Shown here one piece after another: positions 1 to 11,600 of a stretch of 64,000 nt of DNA; within the stretch, counting starts at the first letter, position 1; each line of letters begins with the position of its first letter. Below the pieces are notes generated by a model. It was not told the DNA's origin and did no database searches. It was given only the letters and a program-made list of their open reading frames with translations. This stretch comes from Meandrina meandrites (Eukaryota > Cnidaria > Anthozoa > Scleractinia > Meandrinidae). The translations under genes and the position numbers were made by a program. Location of the stretch: positions 27,477,805-27,541,804 of the forward strand of contig OY855908.1 in the NCBI GenBank assembly GCA_963693305.1, given 5' to 3'.

Positions 1-224
1 AGTGGCGAGTGGCGAGTGGCGAGTGGCGAGTGGCGAGTGGCGAGTGGCGAGTGGCGAGTGGCGAGTGGCGAGTGGCGAGTGGCGAGTGGCGAGTGGCGAG
101 TGGCGAGTGGCGAGTGGCGAGTGGCGAGTGGCGAGTGGCGAGTGGCGAGTGGCGAGTGGCGAGTGGCGAGTGGCGAGTGGCGAGTGGCGAGTGGCGAGTG
201 GCGAGTGGCGAGTGGCGAGTGGCG
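1..224. repeat. 7-bp tandem satellite (AGTGGCG)n
   Basis: About 32 nearly perfect copies of the heptamer AGTGGCG run from the left window edge to about 224 and may continue outside. Because 7 is not a multiple of 3, all plus-strand frames read the same pseudo-peptide (MASGEWRV...), so the open frames here are not genes. Confidence 0.97.
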
Positions 225-398
225 AAGCTTGCGTGCTGCAACCAAACTCGCAGCCCCCAAAGAGAGCCTGCTCGCAGGCTATGTTGTATGATAACCCCGC
301 ATAATCACGAAAAAAAAAAGGAACGAGAGCAACGCAAGTCCAGTTTCCTTGACTGAACTAGCCATAAAGCAAAAGATGGCATGAAGAACATCATTTAA

Positions 399-1742
399 AG
401 TGCTACTGTGATCAAATTCACACCTCTCCTTTCTAAGCCGTTTTAAAGCAGGAACAAGTAGTCTGTGTGAGAAGAAAAATGCCGTTTACTTTTTTCAAAT
501 ATCTCTTTTCTTTCCAGAGATATTCAAGTTTTTAAAATATGCAAATTAGGAAAATGATGACGTCTTACACTCAACCAAATTTTGATCAATTATGAAGAAA
601 GAGATATCTCAGCCAATTTGCATCAGAATTCTTGGTTTTTACGTGACGTCATTAAAATACTAAAATCCAGAATCGCAAGACCCCCGAGTTTTTATCATTC
701 ACTGGCTATTAGACATCCTTAATATATATCTTGTTGAAGGTTTTTAGCTCGATAGCAGCCGCCGTCTTTAAGATAGACCATTTTGAATTTCGGAATTTCA
801 CGCCACACGACATCAAGATGGCCGCCAGAAGGCTGTCACGTATTCTTCAAAATTATGCCTTATCCTACATTTTTAACAATCTGAACAGTTGAGGTTTTGT
901 GAGAAGTGTTTATGTAAATGCTTACTTGTTCATGAGAGTGATATAGCAGAGTGAATTCCAGATGTTTTCATTGATTTCCGGCCGCCATGTTGGTGCCCAA
1001 CTGCATGGGCACCAACATGGCGTGGAACATTTTGACGGATAACTCGAGTACGGAATACCGTACAAACCCGAGACTTGGACAAACAGAATATCAAGTAATT
1101 TTCTACAACCTATAATATTCTTGAGTTTTTTCACTCAATAGTTTTGGATTTACTTTTTTATGGCGTGACAGTGAAAACCAGCAATTGTTTGATTCTTTGT
1201 AGTAATACTCTACTAGTTGTGTTCCACAACATGAGCTAAACAATTTTGTTACCATGGCAACATCCTGGGTTCCAGACCCCCTGATGCTAAAAGCTTTTCT
1301 GGCCAATTTTGTCCTTCCATTTTGATATTTGCCAATGATGCCTCATAAGCATGATCTGGCAAACATATAAGTGGGATTGGTAGCTAGATGTCTTGAGCTG
1401 AAAATGACTAAAATATTGAAAACAAATTGGTGGGGACTGGAAAAGAGTGAGTTGCCATGGTAACATATTTTTATCGCAATTATAAGTGTGTCACCTGTAG
1501 AGCCATAAGTCTGCCAGGTTTCATTGGCCCCTGCAGCAAATTGCCCAAGATAACTTTTGCACATGGCTTAAAATTGAGTTGAGTAGATGACGTCATCAGT
1601 CCCCTAATTTGCATATTATATATTTCATCTCCGGAACCAATACAGATATTTGAAAACGGAAAACGGCATTTTAAATCTTTTGCGGAAGTCTTTATGATAC
1701 GCCCAAAATTTCAAGGGGTGAAAATTTGATCATAGTACCACT
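399..1742. mobile_element. Non-autonomous TTAA-flanked DNA transposon, 1344 bp
   Basis: The element begins AGTGCTACTGTGATCAAATT and ends with the near-perfect inverse of that sequence (revcomp AGTGGTACTATGATCAAATT), giving TIRs of roughly 25 bp. It is bounded by TTAA at 395-398 and 1743-1746. The paralogous empty site at 11503-11506 has a single TTAA, which proves insertion with TTAA duplication, the signature of piggyBac-type (also Kolobok-type) transposases. No transposase-like frame is present, so it is a non-autonomous derivative. An internal palindrome (CGCCATGTTGGTGCCC / GGGCACCAACATGGCG) lies near 984-1022. Confidence 0.88.
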
Positions 1743-1794
1743 TTAATATTGCTTGGCTCATGCACAGCACAGTCGGCAATCCTGAGGAGACCCG

Positions 1795-2081
1795 GGGTGC
1801 TTACCATTTAGCCAAAAAAAACCGGAAATTTCGGTTGAAAGTCAAATGGAGCAGTAATTTTCCAGGAAATCCGTTCTGTTCGGATCGGAACATCGGGAAT
1901 TTCCTTACCAATTGCAAGATTTCCCAGTTCCAGTTTGTCATCAACGGAAAGCAATAACAGGAAACCGAATTTCAAATGGTAAGCGCCATCTCGCTCGGTT
2001 GGTTTGTTGCTTTTTGAAAATCCTTTACACATTATTCAATGTTCATCCCACCCGGTTTCTTCCGACAAATGATGAGCACCC
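1795..2081. mobile_element. 287-bp MITE with 3-bp TSD
   Basis: Starts GGGTGCTTACCATTT and ends AGCACCC. A subterminal inverted match (GCTTACCATTTGAAATTCGG, inverted near 1965-1985) extends the symmetry. CCG occurs on both sides (1792-1794 and 2082-2084) and once in the empty paralogue (11547-11549). A 3-bp TSD and GGG ends would fit PIF/Harbinger-like elements, but the superfamily is an inference. Confidence 0.78.
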
Positions 2082-2130
2082 CCGCACGGGTAGCCAATGA
2101 CATTTATGATCGTATTGCGTGATCATATTC

Positions 2131-2484
2131 CTCGAAGTATGCGTGACGAGCAAAAGAAGAGTGCTTTCGTGCACTGTTAGAGCTACTGTTGAATAACCTT
2201 TTCATTGAAAGGAAACCAGGTCAGTTGATAATAGTTTATTATCATGCATCTTAAAAATGACCTTGCCGTTTTAAATTTGACCAAATTTCTGGAGGCATAC
2301 TGAAAATTTATTTATCGGCAGTTCACTTTCGTGATCGCTCTTGCAAAACATTGTCTGAAACCCCTTCAAACTTGAACATGTTTATTCAGGACGTACGTGT
2401 TCACGGTTATTAGATGCAACCATAGTTAATCGAGTAACTCTGATGCAACAGATGGTAAGAAGATTCCATCCGAAAAGAGAACTT
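2131..2484. other. Unassigned intergenic sequence
   Basis: No gene is seen. A short segment near 2305-2340 (AAAATTTATTTATCGGCAGT and following) recurs at 19091-19125, so part of this is dispersed repeat. Confidence 0.5.
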
Positions 2485-2770
2485 GTCGATCGGAAAATTA
2501 CATCTCATTAGCTATTAGCTGGATATAAAGCCTGTCGGATCGATCGATTCGATCGATTTGTCGAATGCACACGACCCGAAACGTGGATGTTGTCGATCGG
2601 AAAATCGCATCATTAATGACAACAGACCCGGCGGTCCAACGTTGTCGATTCGACCGATTCGTTCGATTCGTCGAATGGACACGACCCGAAACGTGGAAGT
2701 TGTCGATCGGAAAATCGCATCTCAATAGTAACAACTGACCCGGCGGTCCAACATTGTCGATTCGTTCACG
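2485..2770 (+). repeat. ~109-bp tandem repeat, about 2.6 copies
   Basis: The phrase TTGTCGATCGGAAAAT recurs near 2485, 2591 and 2700. Each copy is followed by TCGATTCG-rich sequence and ACACGACCCGAAACGTGGA. Internal TCGATCGAT/TCGATTCG steps make it partly self-complementary. An open minus-strand frame across it follows the repeat and is not considered a gene. Confidence 0.85.
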
Positions 2771-3240
2771 CAGGCTATTATAACAAAAGCACTGTGAAAG
2801 AGGACATAAACACATGAATATTCCTCGTTCTAAAAACACCAAATGTAGTATCAAGCCAAACATGGCATGGTCATTTCCACCGCTTTCGCAGGCGTCTCAA
2901 ACTCACGATTCGAGAAATCGATCAAATAAACGATTTATCTTAGCGTACGAATGATTTATGTAAGCGTATTGAGTGTGACGTGACTACTTCAAGTGGGTAG
3001 TGTTGTGTTAAAATTTAGGCCGTTGGGAATTTGAGCGCTCTATAAGACACTGTATGGAGTTTAAAATAACGTGGAATAAAAGCGCTCGCTCGTCACCTTT
3101 CTTGGATTCTGTTGTCATTTTGGGCTATTTTTTTTTTGGGGGGGGGGGGGGGGGGGAGTTTGAGGTTTTTGTCGTAGCCTAAGACTCTGCAGACACACGT
3201 ACATATGTAGAGTGACAAACAATACTGCAAGGCTGATCGT
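2771..3240. other. Unassigned intergenic sequence with poly-T/poly-G tract
   Basis: Nothing coding is recognised. A T9 run followed by about 18 G occurs at 3129-3157, one of many long G/C homopolymers in the window. Confidence 0.5.
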
Positions 3241-3325
3241 ACTACATAAAAAGTAAACTTTGTGAGACACCAACACGACTAGAACCGATATAGCAGGATT
3301 GCAACCGTGGACAGCTGATACGCTG
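3241..3325 (-). repeat. Retroelement-like repeat, copy 1 of 3
   Basis: Read on the minus strand this contains GGTTCTAGTCGTGTTGGTGT followed by CTCACAAAGTTTACTTTTT. The same sequence occurs at 11958-12035 (minus) and, more diverged, downstream of a hammerhead-like motif at about 59281-59345 (plus). It looks like part of a small dispersed retroelement. Confidence 0.65.
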
Positions 3326-3710
3326 CCCAACTACCAATTAGCCTAACTCCAGAGGATCCGAAATGTGGGTGCTAGATTAATTAGTTTACAGGGAAAGCAA
3401 ATTCTGCCCTACTACTAATGAAGCTTCACTGGCTTCCTATCGGCTTTTAAAGTAGCGCTTTGATAATTCGTCGAGTCCGTTGCGGGTCCAGAACAAGCAT
3501 CGTGGCGCTGCTTCGCAGAGGTTACTGACCGGGATTAGATTAGGTCTGCGACGCAGGCTAGTGCTAGCTGGTTAGCTGGAATTAGCCGAGGATTGAAAGC
3601 CAAAGAGAAATATTGAAATACTGAGAAATATTTTGAATAGAAAATAATTATTGTTATGTGTATATGGATAATTAATATTGTATTCTCTTATAAGGAATTC
3701 CAATCGAGGA
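3326..3710. other. Upstream region of METTL27-like copy A
   Basis: No promoter element can be called. A T-rich stretch ending TTATAAG (about 3693) resembles the 3' splice acceptors just upstream of the ATG in copies B-E, so the ATG exon probably has an upstream 5' UTR exon, not located here. Confidence 0.4.
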
Positions 3711-3904
3711 ATGGCATTGTATGACGCCAGTTATGAAAAATGCTTTGGCAAAAAGATAAGCCAACTAACAAACGAGACAACAGAAGATGAGACCAAGCAT
3801 CTTTATGATAACTGGGCAGCCGAGTATGACAAGGTATGTTACTTGCTAAGGTATGTTATCCTGTATAAGAAAGCACGCGCTTAAAGTCGCGCATATATTA
3901 CAAA

Positions 3905-4470
3905 ACTTGATAGAAACACAGACCTAGCACTATGTAATGATGGTGCGTGCAAATAGAGTTTACATTTTGATGAAGATTTCCCGTGTCCCTATAGAGGAAC
4001 TCGAAAAAGCTGGAAACAGCTGGATTTCTCGTTCTCCCAAACTTCCACTCGTGTTTTTATTTAACAGTTAAACTACTCGCCCTCGTTTTCTATGATAGAA
4101 AAGTCAACGAGGATCAGCCTCGTTGACTATTCGCTCATTGAAAGTCATTCCAAAACCTACAATTTTATGGACTTTTAAGCCAAAAATCGAGAAAAAGTGT
4201 CCCTCTAAAGAGCAGCGCGCGCGCCATCGTGTCATGGTGCCTATTTAAGAAATAGAAACACGAAAAACATGTTTTCTATTTCTTTTAGAAAACACCCCGC
4301 CGAAAAAAAACGAAAACAACTTGTTAACTTTGACTATCAAATGTAAATTCTCTTTGCTCGCGCCATCATCACGTCAACAGCTCGTGCTAGTTCTGTGTTT
4401 CTATCGAGTTATAGAAACACGATTTTTAACCAATCAGCGCGCGCATTTTCTTAGGATTGTTTTCTAACAG
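3905..4470. repeat. TAGAAACAC-type dispersed repeat (copy A intron)
   Basis: The block from about 4245 to 4450 matches 62497-62695 closely, sharing GAAAACATGTTTTCTATTTC, ACAACTTGTTAACTTTGACT and CGATTTTTAACCAATCAGCG. An inverted piece (TTCTCGTTCTCCCAAACTTC near 4030) matches the opposite strand of about 62408-62430. TAGAAACAC occurs at several edges. This is a dispersed non-autonomous element of unknown superfamily. Confidence 0.7.
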
Positions 4471-5769
4471 TGATTAGTAGAATTCTACTGGTATACTAAC
4501 GCAATTGCTGCAATCTGATTGGCTGAGCTATTGAACACTATCAGGCATTAGTGTGCAGTGGCTGAAGGTCGTCTACAGAATGGCGACATTTTCTCGTTTC
4601 TCCGAAGTTTCGGAGGAAGATTATTAGAAACGTTATTGGATAATTCAATTACCGCGAAGGAGGAAATTCACCGTTGCACGAGTTCAAAACGTTAAGATTA
4701 CTGAATAAACTGATGAGCGTAAGTTCACTACTGAAAGTTTCAAATGAAAATTCAGTCCGCGCACTCGATTTTGCTAAGGCGGGAAGTTTAGTACTAGTTC
4801 ATATTGTAGAAAATATCATTAGAAATCATTATTTGAAGGGAAATGAGTTAGAATTCTACTAAAACAATTAGATTATTCGCTCTCAATTTCTATGAGGTGA
4901 CAGTTGATGTTAACTACTAATAGCTCACCACTACATTTTCTCCGATTCTGACCGGTTTAAAAGAACCACGTGGCGCGGAAGTTTTCATCCGTGGAGAGGC
5001 ACCATTGGCCCATAGTGCCCGTCCGGTCCGGTCCGAGGAAAATACCAGGATGGATAGTGGAAATTTTTTTGTAAAGAGTGCAAACAAGCGGACATTTAGT
5101 GGGTTTCTTGTCTCGTTTTGGTTCATTTGTTGCATTTCGGCTTTCAAAGTCTTTCATCCTAAAAGGTTAAAAATAATTCAAGATCATTTTTGAAGCTTCG
5201 CTTCTCGGGCTAATATTTGTTTTAAGAACATCAATTTTCCGCGGGGCACAGAACTATCAGCCGATAGTTTCTCGTCAGAAACACTCTATTTTTAAATCGA
5301 AAACAATTGGAAAACCAATCAGATTCGCGGATTTCCAAAAGAATACGGCTGAGTTTCTACTAAAATTCGATAGAAACACTGAACATGTTTTCTAAGAGAT
5401 CTTCAGCTAAATGCCACAAACCAAAATCAAAGTATACATACGAAACCACTCTGGCCAGACACAAAGGACATACGCAATCCAGTGAGCCAATTACATTTTG
5501 AAGCAAGTACATGTAGTCGTTGCGAGGTATGGAAAGAAAAAAACATATGTTAGCGCGGAGTAATGATTGGTGTTGCTTTGATTTTGATTGCATGAGAAAT
5601 TAAAGTGGTGCGTTTTAAGGCGCTCTAGAAACTCAGTTGAATATATTAACCCTCAGATTTGTTCTCCAGCACTTTTCGGTCTTAGCCAGAAGAAACTTCA
5701 GGAAATTCAAAGGATACAGGCGGGAGAGGGGCTCCCCAACCTAGTGTCGAGATAGAAACATAAGAGCCA
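4471..5769. other. Intron of copy A, unassigned
   Basis: AT-rich sequence with scattered GATAGAAACAC pieces (for example 5369-5380), probably belonging to the repeat on its left. No coding exon, and specifically no METTL27 exon 2, is visible on either strand. Confidence 0.5.
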
Positions 5770-5775
5770 GATAAT

Positions 5776-5869
5776 TTCACGCGCGTTTTGTCAAAATGCT
5801 AATAATTTTCCGAGCCTTCAGGCGAGGGAAATTATTAGAATTTTGACAAAACGCAAGTGAAATTATTTC
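5776..5869. repeat. Hairpin (foldback) repeat
   Basis: Left arm ATAATTTCACGCGCGTTTTG and right arm CAAAACGCAAGTGAAATTAT are inverse complements with few mismatches. The symmetry continues inward through TCAAAATGCTAATAATTT. Likely a small foldback MITE. Confidence 0.75.
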
Positions 5870-5907
5870 CTAATTTCACGAGTATACCATTTGATTACCT
5901 TTTAATA

Positions 5908-6450
5908 TCACGGGTGACAAATTACGCTTACGATCGTAGGGCATTTTTACTTGTTTATCGCATCGAGAACTCCAAGCTTTGAAAAGTTTAAAGCATACAT
6001 TTCGGCTTAAGTTCACAATTTTCTGAATTTGTCGACAAAAATCCTTTTGAATCCTTCTTGCTGTTTATAAAATGTTTCAAAGTTGAGTATTGTTGAATAC
6101 TTCTTTCATTATTGGCTATAATTCGTCGTGAATGAACTGAAAACAGCGCCGAAAAATCCGCTCGATGTTATTCATGTAACTGGCTTCGTGTTTTAAAGTC
6201 ATTTTGACTTTTTGAAATGTAAATTATCGCTAAAACGTTTATTACATCAAACTGGCCTAGATGAAATTCAAGCGAAAAGGTACAAAGTTTAAGCTTTAAA
6301 ATCATCTTTTAAAAACCTGCACGCCACCTTGGCAATAAGACATGGGAAACCTTGCCATGGCAATTTTGTAATTTCACATGTGAAAATATAAATTAACGCT
6401 AAAATCTCGTGCCAAAATTAAGGAGTAATTTGTCACCCATGATATTATAC
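5908..6450. mobile_element. Short TIR element (ATCACGGGTGACAAATTAC ends)
   Basis: ATATCACGGGTGACAAATTA at about 5908 is matched in inverse by TAATTTGTCACCCATGATAT near 6425-6446. The roughly 500-bp interior has no coding signal. The TSD was not resolved, so the element boundaries are approximate. Confidence 0.55.
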
Positions 6451-6657
6451 CTATAATATAGTCTTCAAATTAAACATACAGGAATGTGAAAATCAACTTT
6501 ATGTTGAGTATTGAAAGTGCTCCACTTTGTGTAATATTAGTCTGTTTTCTTGCATGATCTAGTGGTTTATCAAGCTTCCTTAGTTTTACAAAAAATAAAA
6601 ATAAAAATATTTTTTTTGAGACCAGCAGGAAATTCTGAGACTATTAACTCATTGTTG

Positions 6658-6659
6658 TC

Positions 6660-6696
<37 letters not shown>

Positions 6697-6697
6697 A
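6658..6697 (+). repeat. (CAA)n microsatellite
   Basis: An uninterrupted run of about 12 CAA trinucleotides in the copy A intron. The remainder of 6450-7187 shows no recognisable exon apart from the splice acceptor before 7188. Confidence 0.95.
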
Positions 6698-7481
6698 AAG
6701 CACAAAATTGACCACACAGCACTTTTCATTTAATAACTCCAAAGGTATTTACAGCAGTGAAGCATAAAAACAGCCGACCAAATGGTTTTATGACAAAAAT
6801 TGAATCAGGTCATGTCTCGATATTTACTGGCGGGTACACATAAAGCAAAGCTGATGTCAAATAAAGCTCCACGTGTGAGTAGAGAGGCCTGCCAATACAT
6901 TGCTGCCATGACAACGTCAAGACATGTAAACACACAACTGTCAGTGGCACGCTGAGATTTTTCCTGTGACGTCCGGATCATGGCCGTGCTGAAAATTGAT
7001 GACTGACGTTTCGACAGCCTGATCGCATTTTACTTTGAAGCTGTCTTCTGCTCAGGCTGTCGGAAGGCCGTTCGATATTTATTAAATGTTATTTCTGATA
7101 AACATTTTAACTTCTTAAAAAAAGTTTAAATGTTTGTAAGGGTTTCTTCAATTTTCAAGCAGTTCTGTTTGTTTTTCCATATTGCAGGGGGTCTTTTCTG
7201 TTTTACAATGCGGAATCATGATGCGACGCAATATGAAGACAAGATATTGGAGCTGGAGAAAAAAGGAAGTTGGCATGCTATCTCTAAGGAGAAGATGCCA
7301 TATTTTGACTGCGATGCTTTGCCCAAAGAAGTGAACGGATTTATTTATAAAGTATCGCATAATTAAATTTTTGATACAAACACAGTGGTTTAGATTGTTA
7401 CATTGAAATGTTATCAACTCCTGAATGAGAGTCCGAGCCTTGTAATGTTGTTGAGCAGTAAACTGGGTCTTTCTGTAGGTA

Positions 7482-8884
7482 CCGGTGTCACAGCGGATTG
7501 GACTCCCCGCGGATATGGACCCCCCTACGCGGATTTTGACCCCCCCCCCTCCCCCCCCCTAAACAATTGTTATTTTAAACTTTGCTTCCTTCTCACTCAG
7601 TAACTTTTTCCAGTTGCAAGCTTTTTTTAACGTTCCCTTGAATGACAACACAAAACTCCGGTAACTAACAGAATGAAGACAAATGCATATCTCGTTTTAA
7701 TTCTGCCATGTTTATTATAAATAATATAATAACTTCATATGATAGCGATGCAACTTTGCGTTCTATGGCAGGCCTCTAAATTATTACTGAAAATGACTGT
7801 AATTCATTGACAAGCTTAACGAAAACTAAAGACCGGACTAATGACAGCGTCTAACTAAGGATCCTGTTAGCAATGAAATTGTTAATCTTGTTTCTTGTTT
7901 CAGTTGCGGCTTTCGAAATCGCTCTAAAATTTTGCGTATTGTGGACAGCCTGAACCACGATGGAAAATTTTTGGTTTTCATATTTGGAATAGAACGCTCA
8001 GCAATAGCTCAGCAATTAAATGTGACACAATTAAATGCGACGTTTAAAACCAATTGCCGAATTTTTTAATTCGAGTCGACTCGAATAAGTATTGTATTTT
8101 GCGCATGTAAACTGCGACGTTTAAACCAGGCTTAATTTACAAAGAAGCAATAAAACTCGCTCTTGCGCTTTTTGTGAAAATCTTTCTATTTCAAGTTTAC
8201 AACTTTTAACAAAGCTTATACTACAAACAAAACACTTCTTACGCTGTAAAAGTCGAGAAAATTGCTCTTTGTTTTATCGGCAAAGCGAAAGCTAGATAGA
8301 GGAAATCTATTGTGTAAAGTAAAAACAAAAAGAAAACAATGTAATTAGAGTCCAGTAGTAATCTTATTGTCCTGTGTTCTTTCAGGTTTTGCAAATTCAC
8401 TCAACCGAACATTTATTCTAATAAACTAACTTGACCATTAGGTACTTATTAGCCGAACTTGTTTTATAAATTTGGCTCTCCACTTTAGGCTCGGGCCAAC
8501 ACAAATTGACCCTTGATTCTCGTTTGGAAAACGTTCCTTCGGGATATTGACAATAAAAAAACAATTGCATTGGACATGCATGCTCTGTTTGGTAAACACC
8601 GGGGCGTACCTTCTCTATTTCCTCTTTTCAATGTCCATGAAATATTCGTATTGACATTAGATCATCTTTTCTTTTATTCGTTTACGAATCCAGGAGTACG
8701 AAAGTAAAGTATGATCACTTTTGTTGGGGGGTCCAAATTCGCGAAGGGGGTCCAAATCCGCTAGCGAATATGGACTCTCGGGGGTCCTTATCCGGTAGCG
8801 GATTTGGACCGGGGGGTCCATATCCTAGCGGATTTGGACCAGGGGGACCAAATCAAGGGGGGTCCAAATCCGCTAGGACACCGG
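7482..8884. mobile_element. TIR element with reiterated GGATTTGGACC subterminal motif
   Basis: Left end CCGGTGTCACAGCGGATTGG is matched by the inverse of the right end (revcomp CCGGTGTCCTAGCGGATTTG). Near the right end GGATTTGGACC/GGTCCAAATCCGC motifs are reiterated about six times in both orientations (8729-8875), and near the left end there are variants (7496-7546). The interior lacks a transposase-like frame. The TSD was not resolved: the flanks read GTAGGTA and CTATAG. Superfamily unknown. Confidence 0.72.
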
Positions 8885-9367
8885 CTATAGAAGATCAAAA
8901 ACACCCACGTCACCAAGCTGAACTTGACTTTGCCTCACCTGTAGCCGTATTGATTTCATTGTCACGCAATTCATGATTCGCAAAAACATCACCGCCGGAG
9001 TCAGGCAGTGATTTGAATGTGATTTTAAGAGGCTAAAAGAAGGGACAGAAGCGAGTAATTTCTTTTTGGTACAAAACCAAAATATTTCATCTTTTTTGCT
9101 AATAGCGGAGCTCCAGCGCGCGAAGCGCGCAAGCGGAGCACCATGGGTAAGAAATTTGGGTCGCCCACTACCTCTCGGAACGAGCTACTTCATTGGTTCT
9201 TAAAACAATAGATAAGAGGTCATAACAAAGCACCTAGCCCTGAATAACAATAGAGGTAGTGTTTACAGCGGGCGAATGAAAATAGAGGTTCTAGAGAGGT
9301 AGTGTCTTACTGAGAAATTTTGGTAAACCATCAAGGCAAGAAAATTTGGTAATCACGTGACCGTACG

Positions 9368-9392
9368 AGCGTCCGTCCGTCCGTCCGTCCGT
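9368..9392 (+). repeat. (CCGT)n microsatellite
   Basis: Five tandem CCGT units followed by G-rich TGGGGGAGGGGGAGGGG. This lies inside the 4-kb TIR element. Confidence 0.9.
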
Positions 9393-9784
9393 ACAGATTC
9401 TGGGGGAGGGGGAGGGGAGTAACAGGACAATTACCGCCTTGGTTACTGTTAAATCTTTGATATTGAACTTCCATGTCATGCTCAATTGACAGCTGTCAAA
9501 ACAAGGTATCCGCTGACCAGTATCACATGACCATATCGCGGGCTCAGGCGTAGAGCTAATCGAGGTGACGTCTTTTTTGGAAGTTGTCCGCTGACCAGAT
9601 AATGGTTTTCCAGTTGATCGCCGACTCAAGTACTTAGTTTTTTACTTAGCCTGATAATTTTGTCATCGCATAAATTCAGATTTAAATAATGGCAAGGTAA
9701 ATAACCGACAAGCTCTGCTTTTAGGTTTGGCTAAATCTATTTTAGAAATAATTAGCTTAGTTTTTTTCTCATGTTAAATAAATG

Positions 9785-10010
9785 ACCTGGACAGTTCATT
9801 TCAAGTTAAACGAAGCGATTGTACGAAAAGGCGGCAAATCTTTGGTACGCTGTTCACCTTTAAAGCTGAATGAAAGACGCGAAGAAAGCTGCTGGCAAAC
9901 ATCGATTTTCGTGAATATTTCTCGCTTTATTTACTCATCTACATCATGGAAACTTATGCCAAATGATTTAGGACAACCTCTTAACGGGAAGATCCGAAAT
10001 AATTGCCGAT
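9785..10010 (+). repeat. Dispersed block shared with window right edge
   Basis: Landmarks TTCATTTCAAGTTAAACGAAG, GCTGTTCACC and CGGGAAGATCCGAA recur in the same order at about 63795-64000. The frame over it (104 codons) gives no recognisable protein. Confidence 0.6.
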
Positions 10011-11440
10011 TTGAACATGATATACTGGATAACAAGTCAAAAAGAGCGCGATGTGCAGGGTTCGACCTACGGCTGAGCAAGGCTGAATATCACTGAATTG
10101 AGCTCAAACAAAAGTGAATTCAGAACCGATCAAGTTCACTGAAGTAAAGGATAAAAGACTGTTAAAGGCTACACCGATGGAAAGAAAGAAATTGATGTTC
10201 GGTGATAATTCATATAATGTATATGTCGGTTGTGTTGGACTAAGCTTGCAACGAATTTGCCATGTTCGTCTCCGATGTTATTGGGCTGGTTTGAAAGCTT
10301 ATCCCTGCAGAATTTGTAAGCCTTCTTTAATAATGAGGTAACAAACGTAAATGTATGCACTAACCATAAGCCTAATTTTATATTGAGAGAATTATACTTC
10401 ATTTATGAATGAATTTGAAGTTGTGTCGGTTTTCAGATCTTCACGTAAATATTTATCAAGCCTATTCATGTTTGTACATTTTACACATTTGTTTAGTAAA
10501 TGTTTTGTTTAGACTAATTATTTTCAGTTTTAGTTATTGGAGTTAACTGTGATGTTCATTATTGGATTTTGAAAACAAATTATTTAGCTTCACGGATCAA
10601 AATCGCGATTTCGGCTCGCTTGCATTTGTTTTGTTTCTCTTAACACTGCTTGTTAGTGAGTGTTTTGAATTTGCTGGTTTCGTTGCGAGTTACCTGTGCT
10701 AGGCTGAGTGGGTTCAGACTTAACCTACTGCATATTTACTTACCATGCAGAAATGAAGAAAATTCATTCAGTTCTCTACATAAAATTATCTTAGCAACGC
10801 GTACGATAAACGAAAAGAAGACGGTTCAAAACAGTCAAAACATCATTGTAAGCTTATTCTAAGTTAGCGTGCACCACTTTCCAAATCACAAACTGCCACA
10901 ATTCTTACACAAATACTGCTTTAAAATGACTTACATAACCGGCACCATCAATTTGCAGTGTTTGTTTTGCCGCCGTGATTTTCTCAGTTTGCCGTGGCGT
11001 GAGTTCATTTAGTTTACTGTGTTTAGCAGCGAGTTCACTTTGTTTTTCTGTACGTACTTTGTTTTTGCCTTGAGTTGATTTTCTTGCCCTGACAGTTTTG
11101 TAGTAATCAAAACAAGGTCAAGGTTCTTTTTACATTGAAAAACTCATAGAGGTCCTAGAGGTGTATTACGAATTAGTGTACAGTAAACGTTGTAAAAAGT
11201 TTTACTAAGATTTGTTTTGCGCCTATGTGCGTACGTGAGGAACCCAATAAAGTGCACTCGGAGAGGTTTTTTGTACCTATATGGGCCACCGTATAAGCTT
11301 AGAAATATAGTGTGGTTTCTTATTTGGTAACACTGTAATTTACTCGAGCAAAAAAAATGATAAATGGGAGCTCCGCTTTTAGGCCTGCCTAAATGTATAT
11401 ATTACTGATGCATGTTCTTCATCATGCAAAATAGTCGTAA

Positions 11441-11600
11441 CACAAGTCCAGTTTCCTTGACTGAACTAGCCATAAAACAAACGATGGCATGAAGACCAGC
11501 ATTTAATATTGCTTGGCTCATGCACAGTCGGCAATCCCGAGGAGACCCGCACGGGTAGCCAATCACATTATGATCGTTTCGCGTGATCATATTGTTCCGT
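11441..11600 (+). repeat. Host repeat copy 2 (unoccupied sites)
   Basis: Paralogue of the interrupted repeat at 335-2130. It carries a single TTAA at 11503-11506 where copy 1 has the 1344-bp element, and a single CCG at 11547-11549 where copy 1 has the 287-bp MITE. It therefore represents the pre-insertion state at both sites. Confidence 0.85.

Larger units (their letters stand above)
335..2130 (+). repeat. Host repeat split by two insertions (copy 1)
   Basis: Pieces at about 335-398, 1743-1794 and 2082-2130 line up in order with one uninterrupted stretch at 11441-11600. Shared landmarks are GTCCAGTTTCCTTGACTGA, ATTGCTTGGCTCATGCACAG and GCACGGGTAGCCAAT. The gaps in copy 1 are the two transposons listed separately. 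The family of the host repeat is not recognised. Confidence 0.8.
3711..7366 (+). pseudogene. METTL27-like methyltransferase copy A, SAM-binding exon missing
   Basis: Exon 1 (3711-3833) encodes 41 aa, starting MALYDASYEKCFGKK and ending WAAEYDK, followed by a good donor (AAG|GTATGT). Exon 3 (7188-7366) follows ATTGCAG, encodes GGLFCFTMRNHD... and ends KVSHN-stop. Both match the family without stops. In the 3.35 kb between them I find no sequence matching exon 2, which in the other copies carries the GAGTGL SAM-binding motif; the space holds inverted repeats, hairpins and a (CAA)n tract. Joining exon 1 (ends in phase 0) directly to exon 3 (begins in phase 1) would shift the frame and remove the cofactor site. 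It is therefore most likely a pseudogene created by deletion or replacement. An assembly error is the alternative. Confidence 0.75.

Noticed and set aside
2..356. Repetitive MASGEWRV frames at the left edge
   Set aside because: A heptamer satellite reads the same peptide in all three plus frames.
4705..4740. Second hammerhead motif (CTGATGAG followed later by GAAAG)
   Set aside because: The intervening sequence does not form a stem II.
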